64,000 nucleotides of DNA from an uncultured Flavobacteriaceae bacterium (lineage in GTDB: Bacteria; Bacteroidota; Bacteroidia; Flavobacteriales; Flavobacteriaceae), in the NCBI GenBank assembly GCA_947502975.1, contig CANNBV010000002.1:186001-250000 (forward strand). The letters run 5' to 3'. The notes under the pieces were generated by a model. That model ran no database searches. It was given only the letters and a program-made list of their open reading frames with translations, and was not told the DNA's origin. Positions 37,255 to 45,991 of this stretch are shown in pieces (the first letter of the stretch is position 1; every line of letters starts with the position of its first letter). The position numbers were made by a program, and so were the translations under genes.

Positions 37255-37330
37255 GACATTCCCGCTAGGCAGGAATCTATTTTATTTTTAGATGAACTTT
37301 TATTTGAATTCCTGTTTACGCAGGAAAGAC
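37255..37330. repeat. decayed REP-like pair, family B, between groES and groEL
   Basis: Two hairpin units in opposite orientation, GACATTCCCGC-TAGGC-AGGAATCT (37255-37278) and TTCCTG-TTTACG-CAGGAA inside 37306-37330, separated by about 27 AT-rich bases. They match the well-formed pair at 27500-27574 with mutations in both arms. Lying inside a heat-shock operon, they could alter the groES:groEL mRNA ratio or stability. Confidence 0.6.
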
Positions 37331-37338
37331 AATTTGAA

Positions 37339-37614
37339 TTATATAATTGCAAGAATGTCGCTCTCGCGCATAATTAAATAATCGTTACCGTCTAGTTTTA
37401 ATTCTGTGCCAGCATATTTTCCATATAAAACTGTATCGCCAACTTTAACTGTAATAGGCTCGTCTTTAGTACCGGGTCCGGCAGCAACAACAGTACCTTT
37501 TTGTGGTTTTTCTTTAGCGTTGTCTGGAATAATAATTCCTGATGCTGTCTTAGTTTCAGCGGCAGCAGGTTCAATAAGCACTCTGTCTGCTAATGGTTTA
37601 ATGTTTACTCCCAT
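37339..37614 (-). CDS. groES: co-chaperonin GroES (10 kDa)
   Basis: A 91-residue co-chaperonin with all family blocks: [13 protein letters not shown] at the start, the mobile loop [27 protein letters not shown], and [15 protein letters not shown]. Seven copies cap the GroEL cage. It is the first gene of the chaperonin operon on the minus strand. Confidence 0.98.
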   Translation of the reverse strand: MGVNIKPLADRVLIEPAAAETKTASGIIIPDNAKEKPQKGTVVAAGPGTKDEPITVKVGDTVLYGKYAGTELKLDGNDYLIMRESDILAII

Positions 37615-37729
37615 TTTGTCTTATATTTTTATTAATTAGGTTATATATTAACGCTTAAGCGTTAAGCGAAAAATGTGCCATGGCAGTGAAACTGACAAAC
37701 TTGCAGAACTGTATGGATTGTATATAAAT

Positions 37730-37760
37730 AAAAATGCCAACTTTTAAAGTTGGCATTTTT
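37730..37760 (-). terminator. terminator of the miaB-secG transcript
   Basis: A near-perfect palindrome (AAAAATGCCAACTT with its complement) lies 20 bases beyond the secG stop. A-rich and T-rich flanks on both sides allow termination in either direction; position fits secG, reading leftward. Confidence 0.85.
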
Positions 37761-37779
37761 AGTAATGTTTTAGCTCTTG

Positions 37780-38172
37780 TTACTCATCATTAGCTTTTGG
37801 ATCTGAAGCTCCCGAATTATCTCCTGCTCCTGAATTGTTAGTTGCAGGAAGCGGGGCTGGCGTATTTGGTAATTCAGGTAATGGCTGTGCGGTTGGTGCA
37901 TTAGGATCTAATGCTTTAGAATCTACTGCGCCATCACCAGTGCCAATTGCTACATTTGATACTAAAATTAATACCAAAAGTAACGTTGCTAAAGTCCATG
38001 TACTTTTATCTAAAAAGTCTGTGGTCTTTTTTACACCACCTAATTGTTGTGTACCACCGCCACCAAAAGATGATGATAACCCACCTCCTTTAGGGTTTTG
38101 TACCATAATTACTACTACAAGTAAAAATGCTACAACTACGATAAGGATTAAAAATATTGTAAACGTACCCAT
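37780..38172 (-). CDS. secG: preprotein translocase subunit SecG
   Basis: A 130-residue protein with two membrane helices (about 5-23 and 52-72) and the SecG loop VVIMVQNPKGGGLSSSFGGG, followed by a Pro/Ala-rich tail (PNTPAPLPATNNSG) of the kind seen in Bacteroidota. SecG stimulates the SecYEA translocon. It is the last gene of the run that begins with miaB, 5 bases after the TPR gene. Confidence 0.93.
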   Translation of the reverse strand: MGTFTIFLILIVVVAFLLVVVIMVQNPKGGGLSSSFGGGGTQQLGGVKKTTDFLDKSTWTLATLLLVLILVSNVAIGTGDGAVDSKALDPNAPTAQPLPELPNTPAPLPATNNSGAGDNSGASDPKANDE

Positions 38173-38177
38173 TATTC

Positions 38178-39137
38178 TTATTTATTATATTCTTGTAATT
38201 GTTCTATTGCCTTAATTTGGTTTGCAAAGAAACTACTTTTTTCTGGATATTTCAAACTTAAAATTTTATACGATTGAATGGCCTTTTTATAGTTTTTTTG
38301 CTCTAGATAAATACGCGCTAAAGTCTCTGTCATTAAGGCTTCTGGCTGCGTTGTTCTAGTTTTTGCTAAATTTTCTTTTGATGCAGATGATTTTACTGGC
38401 GGTATCTTAGGATTTTCAGCAATAAATTTATCTATAATTTTACTTTGTTTTAGCTTGTCAGAAGTTTGATCTGACATTTTTTCTTTTGAAACTGAACCTT
38501 GAGTATGCAATTCCTCCGTTCTATTTATAGGCTTTAGACGTGTGAGTTTCAACCATTCATTAAAGGAATGTGTTTCACGTCTATCAAATTGCAAAGGTTT
38601 TCCAAGATTTAGAATATCTTCAGCCGAAGCTTCCTGTGTTTTATTGTCTTCAGTAGCCTTTTCAATAACGTCAGATTCATCTAATTTAAAATTGATAGTT
38701 TTTACTTCTGAAGGGTCTTTAGGTTGAAACAGTTCTGGATCTAAAACACCAGATGTATCCTTAATTTGTTGTTTGAGATTATCATCAATTTGCAAACTTT
38801 TATTTACAGAAATATCATCTATATTGACGTCGATCTCATTAAGATATGTAGTGTTTTGTTTGATGATTTTAGAAATTTCATTCTGTACAAAAACATCCGA
38901 GGTAATAAAATCAAAAAGGATGCTTCTATCTGTTGTGTAGGCAGCAGTAGTTTTTAATGCTTGATTGTATGTGGTACTTTCTTGTTGCTTTAAGCCTTTA
39001 AGGTATAAGGCTTTCGCAGATTGAAAGTATGGGAATTCTTGAATAATAGATTCCAATGCCTCAGTTTTTTGAGGATTAATTTGTTGCGGGTTTTGCAATA
39101 AAGATGTGAAATCGTGACTATTCAAATTGGTTACCAT
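38178..39137 (-). CDS. tetratricopeptide-repeat protein
   Basis: A 319-residue cytoplasmic protein. The N-terminal helical part (about 1-100, HDFTSLLQNPQQINPQKTEA, FPYFQSAKALYLKGLKQ) is conserved among flavobacteria next to secG; the middle is acidic and probably disordered; the C-terminus has one or two TPR units (LARIYLEQKNYKKAIQSYKILSLKYP). The stop-to-start overlap with lptE copy 1 is 7 bases. Function unknown; its fixed place between LptE and SecG hints at a link to envelope assembly. Confidence 0.75.
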   Translation of the reverse strand: MVTNLNSHDFTSLLQNPQQINPQKTEALESIIQEFPYFQSAKALYLKGLKQQESTTYNQALKTTAAYTTDRSILFDFITSDVFVQNEISKIIKQNTTYLNEIDVNIDDISVNKSLQIDDNLKQQIKDTSGVLDPELFQPKDPSEVKTINFKLDESDVIEKATEDNKTQEASAEDILNLGKPLQFDRRETHSFNEWLKLTRLKPINRTEELHTQGSVSKEKMSDQTSDKLKQSKIIDKFIAENPKIPPVKSSASKENLAKTRTTQPEALMTETLARIYLEQKNYKKAIQSYKILSLKYPEKSSFFANQIKAIEQLQEYNK

Positions 39138-39646
39138 TTTGCCAAAGAGGCGTTAAATATATCTTGCGTTATACGTTCAAAAATTTCTTCTATAGCTGTG
39201 TCTTTTACTGTGCCAGATAATTGTGCGCTACCTTCATAATCGTGAAAAAATGAAAATGTTTGTTCAAACTCTGCTTCGAGGTCGTTCTTGTCATAAAAAT
39301 GAACCTTTACCGAAATAGTTAAGCGGTTTTGAGCAGCAGTAAAGGTATTGCCTTGATTTGATGATGTGGTAGGAGAGATGCGGTATTCTGTGATTTCTCC
39401 TTCATAAACAATATCACCATTAGAGTTTACATTATTTAAATTGGTTTGGTTTTCAAGTATGGCAATCATTGTGTTTCTGAAAGTAAGATCTAAACCAGGT
39501 TCTATTAAAAGTGAATTGTTTTCAAAGCGATTCACCTGAAATGTTTTGGTTTCTGCAGAAATTGATGCGCCTGTAAAGGAATAGAAACCACAACTAGAGG
39601 CCGTGATGCAAATGATAAATAAGAGTATATGTTTTAAGTATTTCAT
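39131..39646 (-). CDS. lptE: LPS-assembly lipoprotein LptE, copy 1
   Basis: A 171-residue lipoprotein with lipobox TASSC (Cys19) followed at once by GFYSFTGASI, and the LptE-family body FRNTMIAILENQTNLN, GDIVYEGEITEYRISPTT, LTISVKVHFYDKND, and EEIFERITQDIFNASLA. LptE plugs the LptD barrel that inserts lipopolysaccharide in the outer membrane. A second, diverged copy lies 22 bases upstream. GFYSFTG near the start makes this the more typical copy. Confidence 0.85.
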   Translation of the reverse strand: MKYLKHILLFIICITASSCGFYSFTGASISAETKTFQVNRFENNSLLIEPGLDLTFRNTMIAILENQTNLNNVNSNGDIVYEGEITEYRISPTTSSNQGNTFTAAQNRLTISVKVHFYDKNDLEAEFEQTFSFFHDYEGSAQLSGTVKDTAIEEIFERITQDIFNASLAKW

Positions 39647-39668
39647 TTAAATGTCAATTTAACATTTT

Positions 39669-40175
39669 TTACCAGTCATCCAAAGAAGCCAATAAAATGT
39701 CTTGTGTTAATCTACTAAATATTTCTTTATGTACTGTTTCTTTTAAATTTCCAACCAATTGTTGGTTTCCAGGATAATCGTAGAAAAAAGAAAACGATTT
39801 TTCAAACTCAGTGTTTTCTTTTTCCTTATTTATGAAATGGACTTTTACAGAAACAGTCAATCTATTTTGAGCAGCAATATTCTGCGCTGTCGCTGTTGTT
39901 GGAGAAATTCTGTATTCTGTAATCTCTCCTTCATAAGACAAATCTGCATTTGAGTTCACTAATTCTAAACCTGTTTGATTTTGAATTTTATCTTGTAACA
40001 TCTTTGTGAAATCTTGATGAATACCGGGTTCAACCATAGGTGCATTATTTTCAAAAAGGGTTACTTGAAAATTTTTCGCATCTCCAACATTTAAATTAGA
40101 AGGAGAATATTTTACTTTGCAATTGGTTGCAAATACGAGTAAAAATAAAACAAGTAAGTTTATTTTGAATTTCAT
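39669..40175 (-). CDS. LptE-like lipoprotein, copy 2 (tandem paralogue)
   Basis: A 168-residue lipoprotein (lipobox ATNC, Cys19) aligned end to end with copy 1: both have the block YEGEITEYRISPTT, a NQTxL segment before it, QNRLTxSVKVHF after it, and end in TQDIxxASLxxW. The residues just after the lipobox differ (KVKYSPSNLN instead of GFYSFTG). This is a tandem duplication; only one copy would be expected. It may be a second LptE form or have gained a new partner. No hairpin separates the copies. Confidence 0.8.
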   Translation of the reverse strand: MKFKINLLVLFLLVFATNCKVKYSPSNLNVGDAKNFQVTLFENNAPMVEPGIHQDFTKMLQDKIQNQTGLELVNSNADLSYEGEITEYRISPTTATAQNIAAQNRLTVSVKVHFINKEKENTEFEKSFSFFYDYPGNQQLVGNLKETVHKEIFSRLTQDILLASLDDW

Positions 40176-40244
40176 TTAATCTGAACGACTTTTTTTAAAT
40201 AATGTTGCTAATCTGTAAACTGAGACTGGAACTGTAAACTGAAT

Positions 40245-41516
40245 TTAAAGATCGTATTGCTTAATTTTTCTGTAAAGTGTACGCTCACTGATGCCCAGTT
40301 CAGAAGCGGCTAATTTACGTTTTCCATTATGGCGTTCCAATGATTTTTTTATCAACTCTAGTTCTTTGTCATGTAAAGAAAGTGTTTCCTCTTCTTGAAT
40401 TTCTTCAGCAAAATGATATTTGTCTTCTGTAGATACTTCGTTTACATGCTCTGGGATAGAAAGCACTTCTGGGTTTTCAATCACACTTTCCTCCTCGAAC
40501 GAAAACTCATCTTCTACTGCATCAGCATCACCATAAATCTTTTGAATCAAATGTTCATTTTCTTTCTCCACATCTTTAGTGTTCCCATTTTTCATGAGTT
40601 CCATGGTGAGCTTCTTCAAATCATTTAAATCACTTTTCATATCGAAAAGTACTTTGTATAGAATTTCACGTTCACTACTAAAATCACTTTCGCTTTTAGA
40701 TGTTTTAATGACTGCAGGTAAATTTGTAGCCCCACCAACAGGTAAATACCCTCTTAAAACTTCTGCAGAAACCGTACGGTTTTGTTCTAAAACAGAAATT
40801 TGCTCAGCTACATTTCTCAATTGTCTAATATTACCACTCCAGCGGTGTTTTAAAAGTAATTGTACTGCATTATCAGTTAATTTAATTGTTGGCATTTTAT
40901 ATTTCAATGCAAAATCACTGGCAAATTTCCTAAAGAGCAAATGGATATCGTCTTGGCGTTCACGAAGCGGAGGTAAATTAATATCTACAGTGCTCAAACG
41001 GTAATATAAATCCTCTCGAAACTTTTCTTTTTCAATGGCTTCAAACATATTTACGTTAGTAGCGGCAACAATACGCACATTGGTTTTCTGCACTTTACTA
41101 GAGCCTACTTTTATAAATTCGCCATTCTCCAACACACGTAATAAACGCACTTGCGTGGTTAGTGGTAATTCTCCAACTTCATCTAAAAAAATAGTACCAC
41201 CATCAGCTACTTCAAAATAGCCACTTCGTGTTGAAGTTGCTCCAGTAAACGCCCCTTTTTCATGGCCAAAAAGTTCACTGTCTATTGTACCTTCCGGAAT
41301 TGCACCACAGTTTACAGCAATATATTTATTGTGTTTTCTGTGAGAAAGCTGATGTATGATTTTTGGAATACTTTCTTTACCAACACCACTTTCACCCGTT
41401 ACCAATACCGAAATGTCGGTTGGTGCTACGCGAATGGCTTTTTCTAAAGCACGATTTAACGATAAGGTATTACCAATAATGCCAAAGCGTTGTTTTATTG
41501 CTTGTATTGATTCCAT
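40245..41516 (-). CDS. sigma-54 dependent transcriptional activator without receiver domain
   Basis: A 423-residue regulator. The AAA+ domain (about 12-250) has Walker A GESGVGKE (41-48), the sigma-54 contact loop GAFTGA (88-93), Walker B LDEVGE (111-116) and the arginine-rich [11 protein letters not shown]. An acidic linker (about 260-375) leads to a Fis-type helix-turn-helix ([20 protein letters not shown]) at the C-terminus. No receiver, GAF or PAS domain precedes the AAA+ module, so no signal input is visible. Its ATG adjoins the stop of the upstream small gene, so it is part of the miaB transcript. Confidence 0.92.
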   Translation of the reverse strand: MESIQAIKQRFGIIGNTLSLNRALEKAIRVAPTDISVLVTGESGVGKESIPKIIHQLSHRKHNKYIAVNCGAIPEGTIDSELFGHEKGAFTGATSTRSGYFEVADGGTIFLDEVGELPLTTQVRLLRVLENGEFIKVGSSKVQKTNVRIVAATNVNMFEAIEKEKFREDLYYRLSTVDINLPPLRERQDDIHLLFRKFASDFALKYKMPTIKLTDNAVQLLLKHRWSGNIRQLRNVAEQISVLEQNRTVSAEVLRGYLPVGGATNLPAVIKTSKSESDFSSEREILYKVLFDMKSDLNDLKKLTMELMKNGNTKDVEKENEHLIQKIYGDADAVEDEFSFEEESVIENPEVLSIPEHVNEVSTEDKYHFAEEIQEEETLSLHDKELELIKKSLERHNGKRKLAASELGISERTLYRKIKQYDL

Positions 41517-41858
41517 TTAATTTTCTATATATTCTGAAGTTCCTTGTTCATTTTTATCATCTAGCCACTCCCAGTTTAGCTTCAGTTTAATTTTGTTGTC
41601 TTTTGTTATGCTAATATTAGCAATAGCTTTACCTGCTTTTAATTGCCTGTCTTGAGTTAAACATTGATAAAGCATAGTGATGCTGTTGTTATTTAATTTG
41701 CCAATTATTTTTCCATAAATAACAGTTCCACCAGAATAATCGGCGGTTATTACATCACCATCTTGTTTATATTTAAATAGCGTTTCAGAATTAACTTGTC
41801 CATTTTCTGAGTTTTCAACCAATGAAAATGTTTTATTGTTAAAGTTGAATTCAGACAT
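41517..41858 (-). CDS. hypothetical protein, small beta-barrel-like
   Basis: A 113-residue cytoplasmic protein of a family often mislabelled n-acetylglutamate synthase in flavobacteria. It looks like a small beta barrel: FSLVENSENGQVNSETLFKY, GDVITADYSGGTVIYGKIIG, and ISITKDNKIKLKLNWEWLD. There is no acetyltransferase motif, so that label should not be copied. It lies 7 bases after miaB and abuts the sigma-54 activator gene. Confidence 0.7.
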   Translation of the reverse strand: MSEFNFNNKTFSLVENSENGQVNSETLFKYKQDGDVITADYSGGTVIYGKIIGKLNNNSITMLYQCLTQDRQLKAGKAIANISITKDNKIKLKLNWEWLDDKNEQGTSEYIEN

Positions 41859-41865
41859 GCTTTAT

Positions 41866-43314
41866 TTAGTTGTTATCTGAATATTCAACAGCCTCTCCAA
41901 TCAACGTTGCGCTTGTACAATCTGTAATTTTTACATTCACAAAATCGCCAACTTTATAATCACCTTTTGGGAAAACAACTACAGTATTTTGAGTGTTTCT
42001 TCCAGACCAATGGGCGTCAGATCGTTTTGAGGGTTTTTCAATTAAAACCTCTTCAACTTTTCCAACATGTTCTTGCGTGCGCATTAAACTATGCTTTTGC
42101 TGTAATGCGATAATTTCATTTAAACGACGTTTTTTAATATCATTTGGAATATCATCTTCCATTTTGCGCTCAGCAAGCGTTCCTGGGCGTTCAGAATATG
42201 CGAACATAAATCCGAAATCGTATTTTACATATGTCATCAAACTTAACGTATCTTGATGGTCTTCTTCAGTTTCAGTTGGGAAACCGGCAATCATATCCTG
42301 ACTTATAGCACAATCAGGAATTAAACGTTTTATATTATCAATTAACTGAAAATACTCTTCGCGTGTGTGTAATCGATTCATCGCTTTTAAAATACGATTA
42401 CTACCGCTCTGTACCGGTAAATGAATGTAATTACATATATTCCTATGTTTTGCCATAGCCTCAATGACATCTAAGGTGAAATCTTGAGGATTAGATGTAG
42501 AAAAACGAAAACGCATTTTTGGTTGTGCCTTAGCACACATATCTAACAACATCGCAAAGTTTACGGCTGTAGCTTGTTGTAGTTCGCTAGCTTTCTCAAA
42601 ATCTTTCTTTAATCCACCTCCATACCATAAATAACTATCTACATTTTGTCCAAGAAGTGTTACTTCTTTATATCCCTTGTTCCAAAGGTCATTAACTTCC
42701 TCAATGATACTTTGTGGATCTCTACTACGTTCACGACCACGTGTAAATGGTACCACACAAAATGTACACATATTGTCACAGCCTCTAGTTATCGATACAA
42801 AAGCTGTAACACCATTGGTGTTTAAACGTACAGGAGCAATGTCACCATAAGTTTCTTCTTTAGAAAGTATCACGTTTATGGCATCTCTGCCATCTTCAAC
42901 CTCAGCTAAAAGGTTTGGTAAATCCTTGTAGGCGTCAGGTCCAACAACTAAATCAACAATTTTTTCTTCTTCTAGGAATTTGCTTTTTAATCGTTCTGCC
43001 ATACATCCCAAAACACCAACTTTCATGTTAGGGTTTTGCGTTTGCTTTACAGCATTATATTTTTCTAAACGTTTTCTAACAGTTTGTTCTGCTTTATCAC
43101 GAATGGAGCAGGTATTTACCAAAACTAAATCGGCTTCTTCTAAATTTTGAGTGGTATTATACCCTTGCTCATTTAAAATTGAAGCTACAATTTCGCTGTC
43201 GCTAAAATTCATTTGACATCCATAACTCTCAATAAAAAGTTTGCGCGTGTTGCCTTCTTTTTTGTCGAGAACCAAAGATTGTCCTTGTTTGTTTTCGTCT
43301 ATAATCTTTTCCAT
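41866..43314 (-). CDS. miaB: tRNA-2-methylthio-N6-dimethylallyladenosine synthase MiaB
   Basis: A 482-residue radical-SAM enzyme that adds a methylthio group to i6A37 of tRNAs. The N-terminal methylthiotransferase domain has the cluster-binding cysteines in ESYGCQMNFSDSE, VNTCSIRDKAE and GVLGCMAERL; the radical-SAM motif is CDNMCTFC; a TRAM domain follows at the C-terminus (about 415-478). Full length. It is the first gene of a seven-gene minus-strand run and has a well-formed promoter 27 bases upstream. Confidence 0.96.
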   Translation of the reverse strand: MEKIIDENKQGQSLVLDKKEGNTRKLFIESYGCQMNFSDSEIVASILNEQGYNTTQNLEEADLVLVNTCSIRDKAEQTVRKRLEKYNAVKQTQNPNMKVGVLGCMAERLKSKFLEEEKIVDLVVGPDAYKDLPNLLAEVEDGRDAINVILSKEETYGDIAPVRLNTNGVTAFVSITRGCDNMCTFCVVPFTRGRERSRDPQSIIEEVNDLWNKGYKEVTLLGQNVDSYLWYGGGLKKDFEKASELQQATAVNFAMLLDMCAKAQPKMRFRFSTSNPQDFTLDVIEAMAKHRNICNYIHLPVQSGSNRILKAMNRLHTREEYFQLIDNIKRLIPDCAISQDMIAGFPTETEEDHQDTLSLMTYVKYDFGFMFAYSERPGTLAERKMEDDIPNDIKKRRLNEIIALQQKHSLMRTQEHVGKVEEVLIEKPSKRSDAHWSGRNTQNTVVVFPKGDYKVGDFVNVKITDCTSATLIGEAVEYSDNN

Positions 43315-43347
43315 ATTATCAGTAAACCTCTACGGTCAATAAGTGTG

Positions 43348-43380
43348 CAAAGATACAATTAAATTGTGTTTTATGACAAA
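43348..43380 (-). promoter_or_regulatory. primary promoter of the miaB operon
   Basis: Read leftward, TTTG (43380-43377) and TATCTTTG (43355-43348) are spaced 21 bases apart, matching the Bacteroidota TTTG-N19-21-TAnnTTTG promoter. The predicted transcript start gives a leader of roughly 27 bases before the miaB ATG. Confidence 0.6.
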
Positions 43381-43431
43381 GTGTCATATTGATTTTTTTA
43401 TATTTTTTCAAAACTATATAGGTTTTTTCAC

Positions 43432-43458
43432 GCAACCATTTACATAGTTTTGTATCTA
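43432..43458 (+). promoter_or_regulatory. ECF-sigma-type promoter before lipoprotein trio
   Basis: GCAACC at 43432-43437 is followed by TATCTA at 43453-43458. The ten bases GCAACCATTT are identical to the site before the ECF sigma gene at 3710. The gene start at 43493 lies about 30 bases from the predicted transcript start. A TAGTTTTG inside the interval could be a competing housekeeping -7 element. Confidence 0.45.
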
Positions 43459-43492
43459 TTGAACATATACTTCAAATCAAATTTAATCATCA

Positions 43493-44191
43493 ATGAAAAA
43501 GATAATTTTTACCGCAGCAATAATTTTTTGCTTTATAAATATGCGTTGTGAGCCTAATGATGACGCGCTAAATGATTCTGATAATTTATTAATAGGTCAT
43601 TGGGCCGAGCCACAATATAATGACCAAAACATTACACTTACTCGTGTAAATACCCTTCCTGAAGCTGGTTATGGTATATCTTTTAAAACTAAAAATGATT
43701 TTGTTGAACGCTCTTCTGGTTGGTGCGGTACACCGCCTTTAGTATTTTCTGATTATCAAGGAAAGTGGGAATTAACAGAGGATGTTGTTGCTATTACTCA
43801 AGATCATTTTCCTAATAACTATGCATGGCGTATAGTATCGTTAACTGAAAATGAGTTGACTCTTACCAGAGAATTAACAGAGCAAGAAAAAGACTATCGT
43901 GCGTTAATGGATTTATTTGACGATGCACTTGATTTAATTGAAGATATTCCTTGTGAAAATTCTGAAGATTGGACATTTACACCCTATGGAGCTAAAGCAT
44001 GTGGCGGACCACAATGGTTTTTGGCATATCCAACAACAATAGATGTAGAAGCATTTTTAGAAAAGATTGAAGTGTACACAAAAGCAGAGGATGATTACAA
44101 TAGAAAATGGAGTGTGTTTTCAACTTGTGAAGTAATTAATGCGCCAACCGATGTTGTTTGCGAGAATGGATTTCCAATATTAAAATTCTAA
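43493..44191 (+). CDS. hypothetical lipoprotein with C-terminal Cys motif
   Basis: A 232-residue lipoprotein (lipobox NMRC, Cys19). The first half resembles a lipocalin-type stress protein (LLIGHWAEPQYN, KWELTEDVVAITQDHF). The last 70 residues hold a motif of four cysteines (KACGGPQWFLAYP, FSTCEVINAPTDVVCENGFPI) found C-terminally in various Bacteroidota surface proteins. It is the first of three lipoprotein genes and lies under an ECF-type promoter. Function unknown. Confidence 0.65.
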   Translation: MKKIIFTAAIIFCFINMRCEPNDDALNDSDNLLIGHWAEPQYNDQNITLTRVNTLPEAGYGISFKTKNDFVERSSGWCGTPPLVFSDYQGKWELTEDVVAITQDHFPNNYAWRIVSLTENELTLTRELTEQEKDYRALMDLFDDALDLIEDIPCENSEDWTFTPYGAKACGGPQWFLAYPTTIDVEAFLEKIEVYTKAEDDYNRKWSVFSTCEVINAPTDVVCENGFPILKF

Positions 44192-44201
44192 ACTATTAAA
44201 G

Positions 44202-44642
44202 ATGTACAAGAGAACTATTTTTATTATCGTATTATCATTTTGTTTTTTCAATACGCAATGTGATGAAGATGATATTGTGATAGATAATGGTATTATTTGT
44301 GATCAAGACATTATGGTTGATGAAGACTTGTATAATAACCTAGATTCTAACAATTTTTTATTTAACAATATTGAGATTATTGATGATTGTTTGACTATAG
44401 AATTTGCAGCTTCAGGCTGTGATGGCAATACTTGGGAATTTGGATTGGTGGATTCTGGTGCTATTGCTGAATCTTTTCCAGAACAACGTTATTTGAAGTT
44501 TCAATTGATAAATGAAGAATTATGCTTAGCCGTTTTCACAAAAAGTGTCTCTTTTAATCTTAAGCCACTTCAAATAGAAGGGAGTAATGAAATAATTCTA
44601 AACATTGAAGGTTTTGAAGAAGGCATAACATACTCCTATTAA
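44202..44642 (+). CDS. hypothetical acidic lipoprotein
   Basis: A 146-residue lipoprotein (lipobox NTQC, Cys20) followed by a strongly acidic stretch (DEDDIVIDNG), with further cysteines in NGIICDQD, DDCLTIEFAASGCDGN and NEELCLAVF that could form disulfides. No family recognised. It lies 10 bases after the first lipoprotein gene and 34 before the third, so the three share a transcript. Confidence 0.6.
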   Translation: MYKRTIFIIVLSFCFFNTQCDEDDIVIDNGIICDQDIMVDEDLYNNLDSNNFLFNNIEIIDDCLTIEFAASGCDGNTWEFGLVDSGAIAESFPEQRYLKFQLINEELCLAVFTKSVSFNLKPLQIEGSNEIILNIEGFEEGITYSY

Positions 44643-44676
44643 AGCACAATAACTACAAACAAACAAAATATAAACT

Positions 44677-45903
44677 ATGAAATCATCATCAATCATTCTA
44701 AGTCTTTTTGCAATTTTAATCTTATCCTCTTGTGATAGCAATAATGGAGATATTATTACTGTAGCCACTCCTGAGGTTATGAGTAAATCTGAATTTAGAA
44801 AAGCAGTAAAAATTAAGGCCTCTCAACCTATTGAAAAGTCAGGAAAAATATATACCTACATCAATTATATATTTGTGTCTGATGTAAATAAGGGCATTCA
44901 TATTATTGATAATAGAATACCAGCAGCACCACAACCTCTAAACTACATTGAAATACCAGGCAATGAGGATATGTCTGTTAAAGGTAATTATTTATATGCT
45001 GATAGTGCTACAGACTTAGTTGTATTTGATATATCAGATATTAACAACATAAAGCAAGTAGAACGCCTAGAAGATGTTTTTGATGTTTATGATTATCAAA
45101 TACCTGAGGAAGCTGAATTTTCTGATTTTGAAGGTTTTAATTTTGAAACTGATATTATAGTTGGATGGAATCTAAGAAAAGAGCGAAGAGAAGATTTTAA
45201 TCAAATACAAGTGGACGATATAGCTTTTAATAATTCATCTGCAGAAGCTGCGGTAGGTATCGGAGGTTCTTTAGCAAGGTTTCAAATAGTAAATGACTAT
45301 TTGTATACGGTTGGACAATACAGTATGTCTATTTTTAATATTCAAAATTTATCTAATCCAACGTTTACCACTACTCAAAATGTGGGTTGGGGTATCGAGA
45401 CTATGTTTGCTGCAGATAACTACTTGTATTTAGGGAGTACACAAGGGATGTATATTTACGATATAAAATCTCCTGAAACACCAGAATATGTCTCAGAATT
45501 TAGGCATTGGGAAGGCTGTGATCCTGTAGTTGTAGATGGAGATTATGCGTATTTAACCTTAAGAGGTGGTAACTTATGTGGACAAGAGGAAAGTGTACTT
45601 GAAGTTATAGATATTAAAGATAAAAGTAACCCAATCTTAGCAGAGCGTTATGTTTTGGAGAATCCTTACGGGCTTGGAATAAAAGATGATATGCTTTATG
45701 TTTGCGATGGATCTGCGGGTTTAAAGTTATTTAAACGCAATACACCTGTAGATTTAGACTTGGTTAAAACGTTAAAAGATGTTCAGGCTACTGATGTTAT
45801 TCCTTTGGATAAAAGCTTAATAATGATTGGAGATAATACTTTGTATCAATACAAATATATGGTAAACAACGTTGCACTAATTAGTGCATATTCATTAAAC
45901 TAA
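44677..45903 (+). CDS. LVIVD-repeat beta-propeller lipoprotein
   Basis: A 408-residue lipoprotein (lipobox LSSC, Cys19) with repeated LVIVD-type strands, such as YIFVSDVNKGIHIIDNR, YLYADSATDLVVFDISD, YLYTVGQYSMSIFNIQN, YLYLGSTQGMYIYDIKS and YAYLTLRGGN, pointing to a beta-propeller on the cell surface or in the periplasm. Such proteins bind ligands or other proteins; none is known here. It ends the lipoprotein trio and is followed by a strong terminator. Confidence 0.82.
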   Translation: MKSSSIILSLFAILILSSCDSNNGDIITVATPEVMSKSEFRKAVKIKASQPIEKSGKIYTYINYIFVSDVNKGIHIIDNRIPAAPQPLNYIEIPGNEDMSVKGNYLYADSATDLVVFDISDINNIKQVERLEDVFDVYDYQIPEEAEFSDFEGFNFETDIIVGWNLRKERREDFNQIQVDDIAFNNSSAEAAVGIGGSLARFQIVNDYLYTVGQYSMSIFNIQNLSNPTFTTTQNVGWGIETMFAADNYLYLGSTQGMYIYDIKSPETPEYVSEFRHWEGCDPVVVDGDYAYLTLRGGNLCGQEESVLEVIDIKDKSNPILAERYVLENPYGLGIKDDMLYVCDGSAGLKLFKRNTPVDLDLVKTLKDVQATDVIPLDKSLIMIGDNTLYQYKYMVNNVALISAYSLN

Positions 45904-45923
45904 ACTAAAACTAATGTTGTTGG

Positions 45924-45950
45924 AAAAATCTGCTTTCGGGCAGATTTTTT
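45924..45950 (+). terminator. terminator of the lipoprotein trio
   Basis: A 10-bp perfect stem (45924-45933 with 45940-45949), six-base loop, and T run, 20 bases after the stop codon. Confidence 0.9.
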
Positions 45951-45991
45951 TGTTTATAATTGTGCTTAAATCCTTTTGGAAATATTGATTT

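Noticed and set aside
40579-41004. 141-codon frame antisense to the sigma-54 activator
   Set aside because: Lies wholly opposite a well-supported AAA+ domain and has no start context or family features.
41517-41858. N-acetylglutamate synthase label for the 113-residue protein
   Set aside because: No acetyltransferase motif is present and the size is far too small; only the traditional label suggests it.
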